Of a stretch of 8,683 bases of DNA, positions 1 to 6,825 are shown piece after piece (the first letter of the stretch is position 1; each line of letters opens with the position of its first letter). A model generated the notes under the pieces. That model was not told the DNA's origin and made no database searches. It worked only from the letters and a program-made list of their open reading frames with translations. The position numbers were made by a program, and so were the translations under genes. The DNA is from an uncultured Bacilli bacterium (GTDB lineage: Bacteria; Bacillota_I; Bacilli_A; RF39; UBA660): positions 1 to 8,683 of the forward strand of contig CAKOMU010000040.1 in NCBI GenBank assembly GCA_934096755.1, given 5' to 3'.

Positions 1-221
1 CTATTATTTTTTAGTTTGTTAATAATCGGCCTTGATAAAATTAGTAAGATAATTCCTAGAAGCACGAAGATCGTCGACAATACAGCGATATCTTCGATAA
101 AAAAAGAAAGAATCAAACTAACCATACCACTGATTACAAACCACACTGTAACAAGATTGATGGTACATAATTCAATAATAGATAATACGACAACTAATAC
201 GAGCCAAAAAATCCAATCCAT
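1..221 (-). CDS. NfeD-like membrane protein, N-terminal part (runs off the window)
   Basis: A minus-strand frame opens with ATG at 219-221 and stays open to the window edge, giving 73 codons of an incomplete gene. The start is supported by a strong AGGAGG about 6 bases upstream (228-233). The product begins MDWIFWLVLVVVLSIIELCT and holds two or three hydrophobic helices (about residues 3-16, 20-41 and 46-63) followed by a basic turn (SRPIINKLKN). The pattern of an acidic residue in helix 1, then a short 'LVTVWF' stretch, then Gly-rich and Leu/Ile-rich helices is typical of NfeD family membrane domains, which normally continue into a C-terminal OB-fold domain. NfeD proteins are thought to act with SPFH/flotillin-type proteins in membrane microdomains. 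Whether such a partner lies downstream cannot be seen. The open frame on the opposite strand here is its shadow. Confidence 0.72.
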   Translation of the reverse strand, partial: MDWIFWLVLVVVLSIIELCTINLVTVWFVISGMVSLILSFFIEDIAVLSTIFVLLGIILLILSRPIINKLKNN

Positions 222-240
222 AATATTCCTCCTTGCCTAT

Positions 241-269
241 ATTATACTATACATCTAGGCATAAAAAAA
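241..269 (-). promoter_or_regulatory. Probable promoter of the nfeD-like gene
   Basis: Read on the minus strand, a perfect TATAAT lies at 241-246, about 20 bases before the ATG. Seventeen bases further upstream (264-269) there is only a T-run instead of TTGACA, and that run is the tail of the preceding terminator. A 5-base inverted repeat (235-239 with 256-260) flanks the -10 box, but it is too short to call an operator. Transcription would start almost at the ribosome binding site, giving a very short leader. Confidence 0.5.
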
Positions 270-289
270 GAAGTTATATTAAACTTCTT
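263..289 (-). terminator. Rho-independent terminator of the DUF1292 operon
   Basis: On the minus strand an 8-base perfect stem (282-289 pairing with 268-275) with a 6-base loop is followed by a run of Ts (263-269). The stem's upstream arm encodes the last codons of the DUF1292 gene and its TAA stop lies mostly in the loop, so gene end and terminator overlap. Confidence 0.8.
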
Positions 290-548
290 CTGGTAAATTA
301 GCTATTAAGTTATTAGCTTTGGTCGTAAACAATTTTAATAGTTCTGTTAAAAGTTCAGCATCTTCTATTTTGACTACAAATATATCATCATTTTCTCTTT
401 CTTCTTCAAAAATAACATATTCATCACTTGGTTCTTCTTCTTCATTCAAAAGAACAGACATGAAATAATTTTTATTTTGATATTCTACTTTTTCAAGTAG
501 TAAACAATTTACATTGTTTTCTAAAGTAATCACACTATCAATATTCAT
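279..548 (-). CDS. DUF1292 family protein (YrzB-like), 89 aa
   Basis: A small acidic protein of 89 residues resembling the DUF1292 family found throughout Firmicutes. The visible pattern fits: an N-terminal 'ITLENN...' strand, alternating beta strands with a 'YFMSVLL...EYVIFEEE' core, a 'DIFVVKIED' strand, and a C-terminal Leu-rich helix ending in acidic residues. The function of the family is not established. The ATG (546-548) sits two bases after the TAA of the 622-residue gene. Its Shine-Dalgarno GGGAGGAAG is formed by that gene's last codons (Met-Gly-Gly-Arg-stop), so the two are almost certainly co-transcribed and translationally coupled. The 3' end is embedded in a terminator hairpin. 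No frame damage is seen. In other Bacilli, DUF1292 genes often neighbour yrzL/yrrK; those are not seen here. Confidence 0.75.
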   Translation of the reverse strand: MNIDSVITLENNVNCLLLEKVEYQNKNYFMSVLLNEEEEPSDEYVIFEEERENDDIFVVKIEDAELLTELLKLFTTKANNLIANLPEEV

Positions 549-550
549 TA

Positions 551-2419
551 TTATCTTCCTCCCATACTCATTTCATTATATTCATTTGGTACATATGGAA
601 CTTCATTTAATTCATCTTCAATATTATGGACAAATTGTTCTTGACTCTCACCATTGACACTTGCACGTTTTACAAAATCACTTTGACTAACTGGTTGATT
701 TTGTACCATTATATTTGATTTATTTTCATATGTTTCTTGTTGATTTAAAGCATCAAGATTGGTAATTTGTGGTTGTTCAACTACTGGTTGTTGAACTGGT
801 TCTGGTCTTTTGACTTCTTCAACGTGAGCCATTCTTTTTTTATTTTTTAAAAATTTGACAGAATTTAATAAAGAACTTACTTTAGTTTTGATACTTTGAG
901 TAGTGAATTTAGCAACAGTTGCATATTCTGGGTGTTCGATATATTCAGGATTTTCAAATTCTGGAATCTTAACTCCACCTTGTTTAACTAAACGTTGATA
1001 AATACCTTGACCAATAGCTCCAATTGATGCTCCTAATGCAGCAGCTGGAAGAAGTGGCATTGCCCCTAATCCAAGAGCACCTGCACCAATAACTCCTAAG
1101 GCCCCAAATTGTAAAATAGATTTAACATATGGAGCTATAACTGCTTTACGAATCTTTGTAACTTTGATTTTACCTGATGGAACTTTATCAGGAGTAGCCA
1201 CTTTGGCTTTTTCTTCACTTGGTTCTACTTGTGGTGCTACTGGTTGTTCTTTTTGTAACTCTTCACCGTTTATTTCCAATTTTTTAGTTAAATTAACTGG
1301 AATACTCACGTAAGGAGTTTGATCATCAATTTTATTGTTAATACCTAAATCTTCATCGTATTTAAAGCCATTTGGTAAAACAACATTCGCAATATCTTCA
1401 CAAGCTACTGCTTGTTTTTCTTTGCCTGACTCTGTCATTTCTTTAACAATTGTTAAATCTGGATTTAGCGTTTTTAATGCATTTACCAATCCATCTAAAG
1501 AAGTGATTTTTTCATCATTAACCGTAGGATCAACTACAGGAGTTGGTTCTTCTGGTGTATTTAGAGTAGGTTCTTCAACTGTTTTTTCAGGTTCTACTAT
1601 TTCTTGTGGTTCTTCGACTTTATGTAAAATATCGTTAATATTTAAATTGTTTTCAATTCGATTTGTTTTTTCTAAGCCAAATTCTTCACAAAGCTCTTTA
1701 TATTCTTGTTTACTACTTTCTACTCCTAAACCTAAAACAACAATTTTATCACGAGTTGCTCTAATAATATCTCCTAATTTAGATTTATTTTCACTATCCA
1801 TCGAAATTTCTCGGTAACTATTATCTAAAGCATTAATCTTTTGTAATAAATCATTTTTGTAATTAGTTAAATCAAAATCTTTTAGAGAATTTTCATACAA
1901 TGTTTTTTGTTGAACACTAAAGTCCACAGCATTTTTATGTGCTTCTCTAGCATTATTTAAACCAACAGTTAAGCGGATAGTTTCTTTAGTTTTAGCAGCA
2001 GGATCCATATCTAATGATTCATTTAATTCATGTAATCTTTTAACTATATCCCTTACATCTTTTTCACGTTCAGCAACAATTTCTTCAGCTCTACGATAAT
2101 CTTGAGCTACTTTGAATTTATCTCCTAAGTCATTTAAAATATTTAGGAAATTGTCATGTCCTATACTGTTACGAAAATAATTATCGCTATTTATCAACTT
2201 ACTAATTTGATCTAGACTATCAGCCATATCTAAAGCAAAGTCGTCAATTTTTGTGCCTTCCTTAATACTTTTTTCTAATCCTAACAATTTATTAATTGTT
2301 TCTGTAAAATCAGCTTGACCTATACCCTTACTAAAACTAACAGCATCTTTAATATCAAAACCGTTTTTTAAAAGCATATCGGTCATTTCATCTATTTTTC
2401 TTAATTCTTCATCTGTCAT
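551..2419 (-). CDS. Unrecognised 622-aa coiled-coil protein with glycine-zipper hydrophobic hairpin
   Basis: I do not recognise this protein. Its layout is modular. Residues 1-260 are largely helical, with charged heptad-like stretches (about 40-75, 95-135, 150-205, 215-255) suggesting coiled coils. Residues 268-300 form a Pro/Glu/Thr/Val-rich linker. Residues 301-380 look like a small folded domain, containing its second and last cysteine (C340; the first is C244). Residues 391-413 are a second Pro/Glu linker. A basic stretch (417-425) leads into a hydrophobic Gly/Ala-rich hairpin (about 426-475) with GxxxG-like spacing and a central 'MPLLPAA' turn. Another basic segment (520-530) and a Gln/Pro/Asn-rich low-complexity tail follow. 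There is no N-terminal signal peptide, so the hairpin would insert from the cytoplasm. The start follows GAGAGG about 11 bases upstream; a nearer ATG (2424-2426) is in another frame and closes after five codons. A structural or membrane-associated scaffold role is a guess. Confidence 0.85.
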   Translation of the reverse strand: MTDEELRKIDEMTDMLLKNGFDIKDAVSFSKGIGQADFTETINKLLGLEKSIKEGTKIDDFALDMADSLDQISKLINSDNYFRNSIGHDNFLNILNDLGDKFKVAQDYRRAEEIVAEREKDVRDIVKRLHELNESLDMDPAAKTKETIRLTVGLNNAREAHKNAVDFSVQQKTLYENSLKDFDLTNYKNDLLQKINALDNSYREISMDSENKSKLGDIIRATRDKIVVLGLGVESSKQEYKELCEEFGLEKTNRIENNLNINDILHKVEEPQEIVEPEKTVEEPTLNTPEEPTPVVDPTVNDEKITSLDGLVNALKTLNPDLTIVKEMTESGKEKQAVACEDIANVVLPNGFKYDEDLGINNKIDDQTPYVSIPVNLTKKLEINGEELQKEQPVAPQVEPSEEKAKVATPDKVPSGKIKVTKIRKAVIAPYVKSILQFGALGVIGAGALGLGAMPLLPAAALGASIGAIGQGIYQRLVKQGGVKIPEFENPEYIEHPEYATVAKFTTQSIKTKVSSLLNSVKFLKNKKRMAHVEEVKRPEPVQQPVVEQPQITNLDALNQQETYENKSNIMVQNQPVSQSDFVKRASVNGESQEQFVHNIEDELNEVPYVPNEYNEMSMGGR

Positions 2420-2438
2420 AATTCATTTTTCCTCTCTA

Positions 2439-2455
2439 TTATGATATTATCATAA
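2439..2455. promoter_or_regulatory. Perfect 17-base palindrome over the promoter (possible operator)
   Basis: TTATGATAaTATCATAA is a perfect 8-base inverted repeat around a single central base. It covers the probable -10 box and start site of the 622-residue gene, where a dimeric repressor could block transcription. In DNA this AT-rich an 8-base inverted repeat can arise by chance about once in a window of this size, so only its position makes it notable. Confidence 0.35.
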
Positions 2456-2472
2456 CTCTATCAAAAATGCAA
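2444..2472 (-). promoter_or_regulatory. Probable promoter of the 622-aa / DUF1292 operon
   Basis: Read on the minus strand, TTGCAT (2467-2472), a 17-base spacer and TAATAT (2444-2449) make a moderate sigma-A-type promoter directly after the rpmF terminator. An overlapping alternative is TTGATA followed after 15 bases by CATAAT. Either gives a short leader ending at the GAGAGG ribosome binding site. Confidence 0.45.
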
Positions 2473-2482
2473 ATCTAAAATG

Positions 2483-2511
2483 AAAAAAACATAACTTTTT
2501 AGCGTCATGTT
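2483..2511 (-). terminator. Rho-independent terminator after rpmF
   Basis: On the minus strand, AACATGAC (2504-2511) pairs with GTTATGTT (2488-2495) in an 8-base stem with one G-U pair and an 8-base loop. A T-run (2483-2489) follows. It overlaps the TAA stop codon of rpmF (2510-2512) and marks the end of the yqeG-to-rpmF operon. Confidence 0.75.
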
Positions 2512-2698
2512 AATTTTCTTCATTTTTAACTTCAATTACAGTTTTGCCATTGTAATTTCCGCATTTTGTACAAGCTCTATGAGGTCTAATTGCTGCCCCA
2601 CATTTAGTACAAGTTGTTAATGCTCCAACTTCTTTTTTTAAGTGAGTTCTACGCATTCTTTTTTTAGTCTTACTAGTTCTTCTAAAAGGAACTGCCAT
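2510..2698 (-). CDS. rpmF: Ribosomal protein bL32
   Basis: This encodes large-subunit ribosomal protein L32, a 62-residue basic protein. It has the family's invariant opening MAVPFRRTSKTKKRMRRTH followed by a zinc ribbon with four cysteines (C30, C33, C43, C46), so it is the zinc-binding (C+) form. The length is normal for bacterial L32. The ATG lies two bases after the TAA of yceD. Its ribosome binding site AAAGGTGGTGA is written in the last yceD codons (Phe-Lys-Gly-Gly-Glu), which implies translational coupling. The yceD-rpmF pair is one of the most conserved small gene clusters in bacteria and supports both assignments. A terminator follows immediately. Confidence 0.97.
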   Translation of the reverse strand: MAVPFRRTSKTKKRMRRTHLKKEVGALTTCTKCGAAIRPHRACTKCGNYNGKTVIEVKNEEN

Positions 2699-2700
2699 CG

Positions 2701-3171
2701 TTATTCACCACCTTTAAAAAATTCATCTAATTTTGCAAACCTGGGATCTTTTTCTTCATCTACTTTTTCTTGGTTTAATTCCCAGCCTTCACCACTCATG
2801 TGGGTCCCAGAGGCCTTAGTTACACGAATAGGAACTTCCAATACAATATTTTCCCATAAAAATTCAATTATATCAAGTGTATTTTGCTTTTTTTCGTAAT
2901 ATTTTGGCATTTCTCCTGCATTTATGTCTAAATTTTCATTTATTTCTAAATTTAGTGGATAATTTATTTTCTCGCAAGTCACTGCATCTTCCAATTCCAA
3001 AGTACACTTACAATTTAAGTTGATTTCTACCTCATCACTCGCATTATAGCGAATAATTCCTTGTAAATTAACCGGACTAATATTTAGAATACTGCTATGG
3101 CTATAAAATGAAGGAGGAATTACGATACTAGTATCAATATCTTGGGGCAATAAATTTAAATTAACAATCAT
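2701..3171 (-). CDS. yceD: YceD family protein (DUF177), LSU rRNA accumulation protein
   Basis: A 156-residue protein of the YceD/DUF177 family, assigned from its pattern and from its place directly before rpmF. Visible family traits are an N-terminal beta region, a central cysteine cluster (C54, C56, C66) where most members have a C-x-R-C-L-type motif, the 'NTLDIIEFLWENIVLEVPIR' segment (97-116), and the terminal 'DPRFAKLDEFF' (142-152). The C-terminal cysteine-rich piece of many homologues is absent. YceD is linked to 23S rRNA and large-subunit accumulation in E. coli and plants; the mechanism is not settled. The start has only a weak Shine-Dalgarno (GTAGG) and follows the previous stop by three bases, so it probably depends on translational coupling. 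The acidic end (KGGE) encodes the rpmF ribosome binding site. Confidence 0.85.
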   Translation of the reverse strand: MIVNLNLLPQDIDTSIVIPPSFYSHSSILNISPVNLQGIIRYNASDEVEINLNCKCTLELEDAVTCEKINYPLNLEINENLDINAGEMPKYYEKKQNTLDIIEFLWENIVLEVPIRVTKASGTHMSGEGWELNQEKVDEEKDPRFAKLDEFFKGGE

Positions 3172-3174
3172 AAT

Positions 3175-4167
3175 CTAACCTACTTTCTCAATTGCTATAT
3201 AATTATTTGTCAATTCTATTATTTCGTTTGTATCAAAATTAACAAGTACATTTTGAATTTCATCACTATCTTCTTCTTTTAGGCTCATAAAATACTCATC
3301 ATTGCTAATATTTTCAATAGTTAATACTTCACTTTTAAAATCTTCAGCGATCACTTGAGTACTGTAACCTTTGATTGAATATGCTTTTAAAGAATCATTG
3401 GTTTGATAAATGAAGCCTTCGCTATTAGAGATTAAGAAGGTAATTTCATTATCTTCTATAACATCTTCTAACTTGGTTATAACTTTACTATCGGTGTCGA
3501 TATAATATAGTTTTTCGGCAAATTCATAGTAAATTTTCTTATCAGTAATTCCTTTAATTATTATTTCATTATGAAAGTTATTTATCAAGGTACTTTTCAA
3601 ACTAGTCAAATTAAAGCTATAAAGACTACCGTCTTGAACATAATAAACCATATTTTTTGTAACTAGATAATCACTAACACCGGTTGCTATTTTATTATCC
3701 TTTGCAAAATCATCTGTATAGTTTAGATAAGCTAAAGTATTATCTTTACAAGTTATGAGATAGTCACTTGCTAATTTCACTTTATATTTACTACTGTAAG
3801 AAGAATTTAGTTCATAAAAATGAAAAGCTTGATTATTTTTATCATATCTTATTTCATTTAAAGCATCTGAGTAAATAATTAAATGCTTATCTTTGATAAT
3901 TAGATCTTGTATATCATAAAAGGTTTTTAAATCAAGGGATGACTCTTCCCCATCTTTAATGCCATATAAATGATAAACGTTATCACTATCTTTCATAAAA
4001 CCGTAATAGTCATATAAATCGGCATAAGCATCATTAGCATCAACTGGTTCAGTGGTATTTTTACTTTTAATAAAAGCACTTAATTTAGCAATTAAAAAGA
4101 CAACAATTACGATTACAATAATAGAAATCACACTAATCATTATTTTTTTCCTACTCTCTGGTAGCAT
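3175..4167 (-). CDS. Unknown membrane-anchored protein with beta-propeller-like repeats, 330 aa
   Basis: I do not recognise a named family. A short basic N-terminus (ESRKK) precedes one strong hydrophobic helix (about residues 9-29) and then a basic stop, so the remaining ~295 residues probably lie outside the membrane as a type II anchored domain. That domain is rich in Tyr, Asp, Asn and Ile and shows repeated units of about 35-45 residues ending in 'lYsfnL', 'LYYIDTDSKVI', 'LKAYSIKG' and 'LVNFDTNEIIEL' (near 182, 220, 260 and 308). This looks like the blades of a beta-propeller, as in DUF5050-like extracytoplasmic proteins. Its ATG overlaps the mutL TAA by one base (TAATG), with AGAGGG just upstream inside mutL. 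It ends three bases before yceD. It is therefore firmly inside the operon, although its likely location differs from its cytoplasmic neighbours. Confidence 0.85.
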   Translation of the reverse strand: MLPESRKKIMISVISIIVIVIVVFLIAKLSAFIKSKNTTEPVDANDAYADLYDYYGFMKDSDNVYHLYGIKDGEESSLDLKTFYDIQDLIIKDKHLIIYSDALNEIRYDKNNQAFHFYELNSSYSSKYKVKLASDYLITCKDNTLAYLNYTDDFAKDNKIATGVSDYLVTKNMVYYVQDGSLYSFNLTSLKSTLINNFHNEIIIKGITDKKIYYEFAEKLYYIDTDSKVITKLEDVIEDNEITFLISNSEGFIYQTNDSLKAYSIKGYSTQVIAEDFKSEVLTIENISNDEYFMSLKEEDSDEIQNVLVNFDTNEIIELTNNYIAIEKVG

Positions 4168-5918
4168 TATATCACCCTCTTAAACATTTTTTCTAAATCA
4201 TAATTACTATATTTCATGATTGAAGGCCGACCATGGCAACAATTGTAAGGATTATCGCACTTAACTAAATCTTTTAGTAACTCTTCCATTTGAAGCATAC
4301 TTAAATGTTCATTAGCTTTAACGCTCATCTTACAACTAACCATTTTAGCTAAACTATCTAAAAATCGATCTTTCTCAAACTTTTTATGATCTTCTAAAAC
4401 TAAATCTATTATATATTTAATATTATCACCTTCATAGTTGGTTTTAAGCCATGTAGGATGTGTTTTAATAATAACTGTATTTATGCCAAACTCTTCAATT
4501 TGAAAGCCTAACTCTTCTAAAATAGACTTTCTTTTTAAAAACAAAGTATAATCACTGGCAGATAATTCAACTGGTAATGGTACCAACATATCTGTATAAG
4601 TTACTTCACTATCATGAAATTTTTTGGTAATCATTTCGTAATTGATACGTTCATGAGCCGCATGTTGATCGATTATGTACATGCCATCTTCATTTTCCGC
4701 AATAATAAACGTACCATGCACTTGACCAACTGGATATAACATGAGGCTTTTAAATTCAGCATTTTTTTCACTGATTGCGAATTGTTGAAAATCCATCGTC
4801 GTTTGAACAATTAATTCATCTTTTTTTAAAGGGATATCCTCTACACTTTTGGTGGTGGTATCAGGCGGTATTATTGGTGCTTCAGTTATTTTATTTGTAT
4901 CATCAACAGGATCCATAATGGCATTAGGAATTAATAAATTCTCGTATAAGACATCTTTGATATTTTTATAAATTAAATCAGTTAATACTTCCATCTTGCT
5001 CATCTTAATATCTTGTTTTGTAGGATGAATATTAACATCTACTAATGTAGGATCGGTATAAATATTTAAAACTACAATGGGATAAAATCCTTCATGTTTG
5101 TAAGTATTATAAGCATCATTAATGGCTCTATTAATATCATTATTTCTTATAATTCTTCCATTTACAAAAGTATTAAAATGGTTGCGATTTTTCTTTAAAA
5201 TACTTGGTTTAGAAACAAAACCATATACTTCGAAGTCATCACTACTAGCTTTGATTTCCAACATGTTACTCGAAACATTTAAACCATATATTTCATGAAT
5301 GGTTTTTAGCAAATTGCTACTACCACTCGTTTTTACTAACAAACGATCATTATTAGTAAGTAAAAAAGAAATTCCTGGTTTTGATAAAGCTAATTTTTCA
5401 ATAAATGCTAAACAATTATTTAATTCAGTGGTTTCACTTTTTAAATATTTTAACCTTGCTGGAGTATTATAAAATAGATTTGTGATGGTTATTTGAGTGC
5501 CTATGCGGGCCGAAGCATTATCGACAGTTTCTATTTTTCCTCCTTTTATGTGTACATGAGTACCACAATCATTCATGCAAGTAATTAAATCAACTTCACT
5601 AACACTGGCTATACTAGCCAATGCTTCACCTCTAAATCCTAAAGTTTCAATAAAAAACAAATCATCGTCTTTATAAATTTTACTGGTGGCATGACGTGAA
5701 AAAGCTAACACAGCATCTTCTTTATCCATACCTACGCCATTATCAATAACACTGATGCTCGTTAAACCACCATCTTTTAAGTTAACTTTAATAACAGAAG
5801 ATCCGGCATCGATGGCATTTTCCACTAATTCTTTTAAAACTGATGCACATTTTTCAACAACTTCGCCGGCAGCTATCTTATTAGCGAGGTTTTCACTCAT
5901 TATTCTAATTTTACTCAT
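4167..5918 (-). CDS. mutL: DNA mismatch repair endonuclease MutL
   Basis: A complete 583-residue MutL. The N-terminal GHKL ATPase carries the catalytic glutamate and Mg-binding asparagine (E30, N34 in 'KELVENAIDAG'), DNGVG (59-63), RHATSK (75-80), GFRGEAL (94-100) and the 'LFYNTPAR' loop (148-155). The transducer domain has VNGRIIRN (252-259) and DVNIHPTK (294-301). After a linker (about 335-385) the C-terminal dimerisation domain has the nuclease motif DQHA-x2-E-x4-E (417-428), a 'SCK..VKANE' segment (528-537), CHGRP (561-565) and the terminal FKRV (579-582). It is thus the nicking type of MutL, as in Bacillus, not the E. coli type. The start overlaps the yqeH end by eight bases, with TAGGAGG five bases upstream. 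The sliding-clamp site looks weak (TDMLVP at 442-447 against QEMIVP in B. subtilis). mutS is not in the window. Confidence 0.97.
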   Translation of the reverse strand: MSKIRIMSENLANKIAAGEVVEKCASVLKELVENAIDAGSSVIKVNLKDGGLTSISVIDNGVGMDKEDAVLAFSRHATSKIYKDDDLFFIETLGFRGEALASIASVSEVDLITCMNDCGTHVHIKGGKIETVDNASARIGTQITITNLFYNTPARLKYLKSETTELNNCLAFIEKLALSKPGISFLLTNNDRLLVKTSGSSNLLKTIHEIYGLNVSSNMLEIKASSDDFEVYGFVSKPSILKKNRNHFNTFVNGRIIRNNDINRAINDAYNTYKHEGFYPIVVLNIYTDPTLVDVNIHPTKQDIKMSKMEVLTDLIYKNIKDVLYENLLIPNAIMDPVDDTNKITEAPIIPPDTTTKSVEDIPLKKDELIVQTTMDFQQFAISEKNAEFKSLMLYPVGQVHGTFIIAENEDGMYIIDQHAAHERINYEMITKKFHDSEVTYTDMLVPLPVELSASDYTLFLKRKSILEELGFQIEEFGINTVIIKTHPTWLKTNYEGDNIKYIIDLVLEDHKKFEKDRFLDSLAKMVSCKMSVKANEHLSMLQMEELLKDLVKCDNPYNCCHGRPSIMKYSNYDLEKMFKRVI

Positions 5919-6825
5919 GATGGCCTCCTATAATTGAAGGACGAATTTCATAGTTATCAGTGCTTAAAGCAACATAAGAAGTCTTACTAAATTTAATAAA
6001 GCCAAAGCCAGGAATTACCAAATCACTGTGACAAGGTATCGCAATAGGACAAGCATTTTTTTCTTTTTCTCTTCTCCTATTAATCACAATAGCACTATCT
6101 GTATAAATGGTAATATTAGTATCTTCTAAGGTATTTAATTTATAATCACCAATTAATAAATAGTGAACACTAGGAAGTGCATAAGTTTTAGGTTTAATAA
6201 TATTTTTAAAACTATTTTCTCTAGTAATTTTACTCATAAATCCTGGGGCATCCATAAAAACTAGACCATCTTTACTTACCGTAATGAAATCTTGAGTAGT
6301 ATTTTCTTTGCTACTTACTGTTATATTACTATCAATCAAGGTATTTAATAAACTACTCTTACCTGCGTTTGTAAAACCACTAAATATAACACGAGAATAC
6401 TTGGCACTAATGTTTCTTATTACATTGAGATTTAATTTAGTTTTCGCACTACACGGAATAATCTCTTCTTTTAAATCATATACGTCTTTAATATTGGTAA
6501 TTAATTGATTGATTTTAATATTTTTAGGAATAATATCAACTTTTGTTAAAACTAATATTTTAGGATTTTTAAGACTTTTAAAAGTGTTAATTACTTCATT
6601 ATCAATATTTAACAAGTCAATCAAGAAGAAAACAAAGGCCTTTTCTTTATTAATTTTATCAATAATTTTATTATTATCAATGGAAATCCCTTGGTTGATT
6701 AAAATATTATAATTTTTTAATTTAAAACATCGCATGCATAATTCCATGTCTAATGATTTAACATATCCAGGTTTTGCTGCATCGATATTTTGTAGTTTAA
6801 TTCCACACCCACGGCATTTAGTCAT
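5911..6825 (-). CDS. yqeH: Ribosome biogenesis GTPase YqeH (circularly permuted)
   Basis: YqeH is a GTPase needed for 30S subunit assembly in B. subtilis. From the ATG at 6823-6825 the protein has 304 residues. An N-terminal zinc finger (C4, C7, C30, C33) precedes a circularly permuted GTPase domain in the order G4 TKVD (94-97), G5 SAK (126-128), G1 GFTNAGKSS (150-158), G2 Thr in NTTQD (175-179), G3 DAPG (192-195). A C-terminal domain follows with 'IKPKTY' and 'DLVIPGFGFIKF', as in known YqeH. It is shorter than the ~366 residues of B. subtilis YqeH, mostly after G3. An in-frame GTG at 6835-6837 would add four residues, but GGTGA (6831-6835) sits five bases before the ATG, and homologues start directly before the zinc finger. 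It overlaps yqeG by eight bases, and its final GGHHE codons carry the mutL ribosome binding site. Confidence 0.95.
   Translation of the reverse strand: MTKCRGCGIKLQNIDAAKPGYVKSLDMELCMRCFKLKNYNILINQGISIDNNKIIDKINKEKAFVFFLIDLLNIDNEVINTFKSLKNPKILVLTKVDIIPKNIKINQLITNIKDVYDLKEEIIPCSAKTKLNLNVIRNISAKYSRVIFSGFTNAGKSSLLNTLIDSNITVSSKENTTQDFITVSKDGLVFMDAPGFMSKITRENSFKNIIKPKTYALPSVHYLLIGDYKLNTLEDTNITIYTDSAIVINRRREKEKNACPIAIPCHSDLVIPGFGFIKFSKTSYVALSTDNYEIRPSIIGGHHE

Noticed and set aside
16..258. Plus-strand 80-codon open frame at the left edge
   Set aside because: It is antisense to the nfeD-like gene, which has a strong ribosome binding site, a TATAAT box and a family-like membrane sequence. The plus-strand product has no recognisable features.
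1335..1817. Plus-strand 160-codon open frame inside the 622-aa gene
   Set aside because: Its Ser/Phe-rich translation is the complement of the Glu/Pro/Thr-rich linker. No ribosome binding site or family resemblance was seen.
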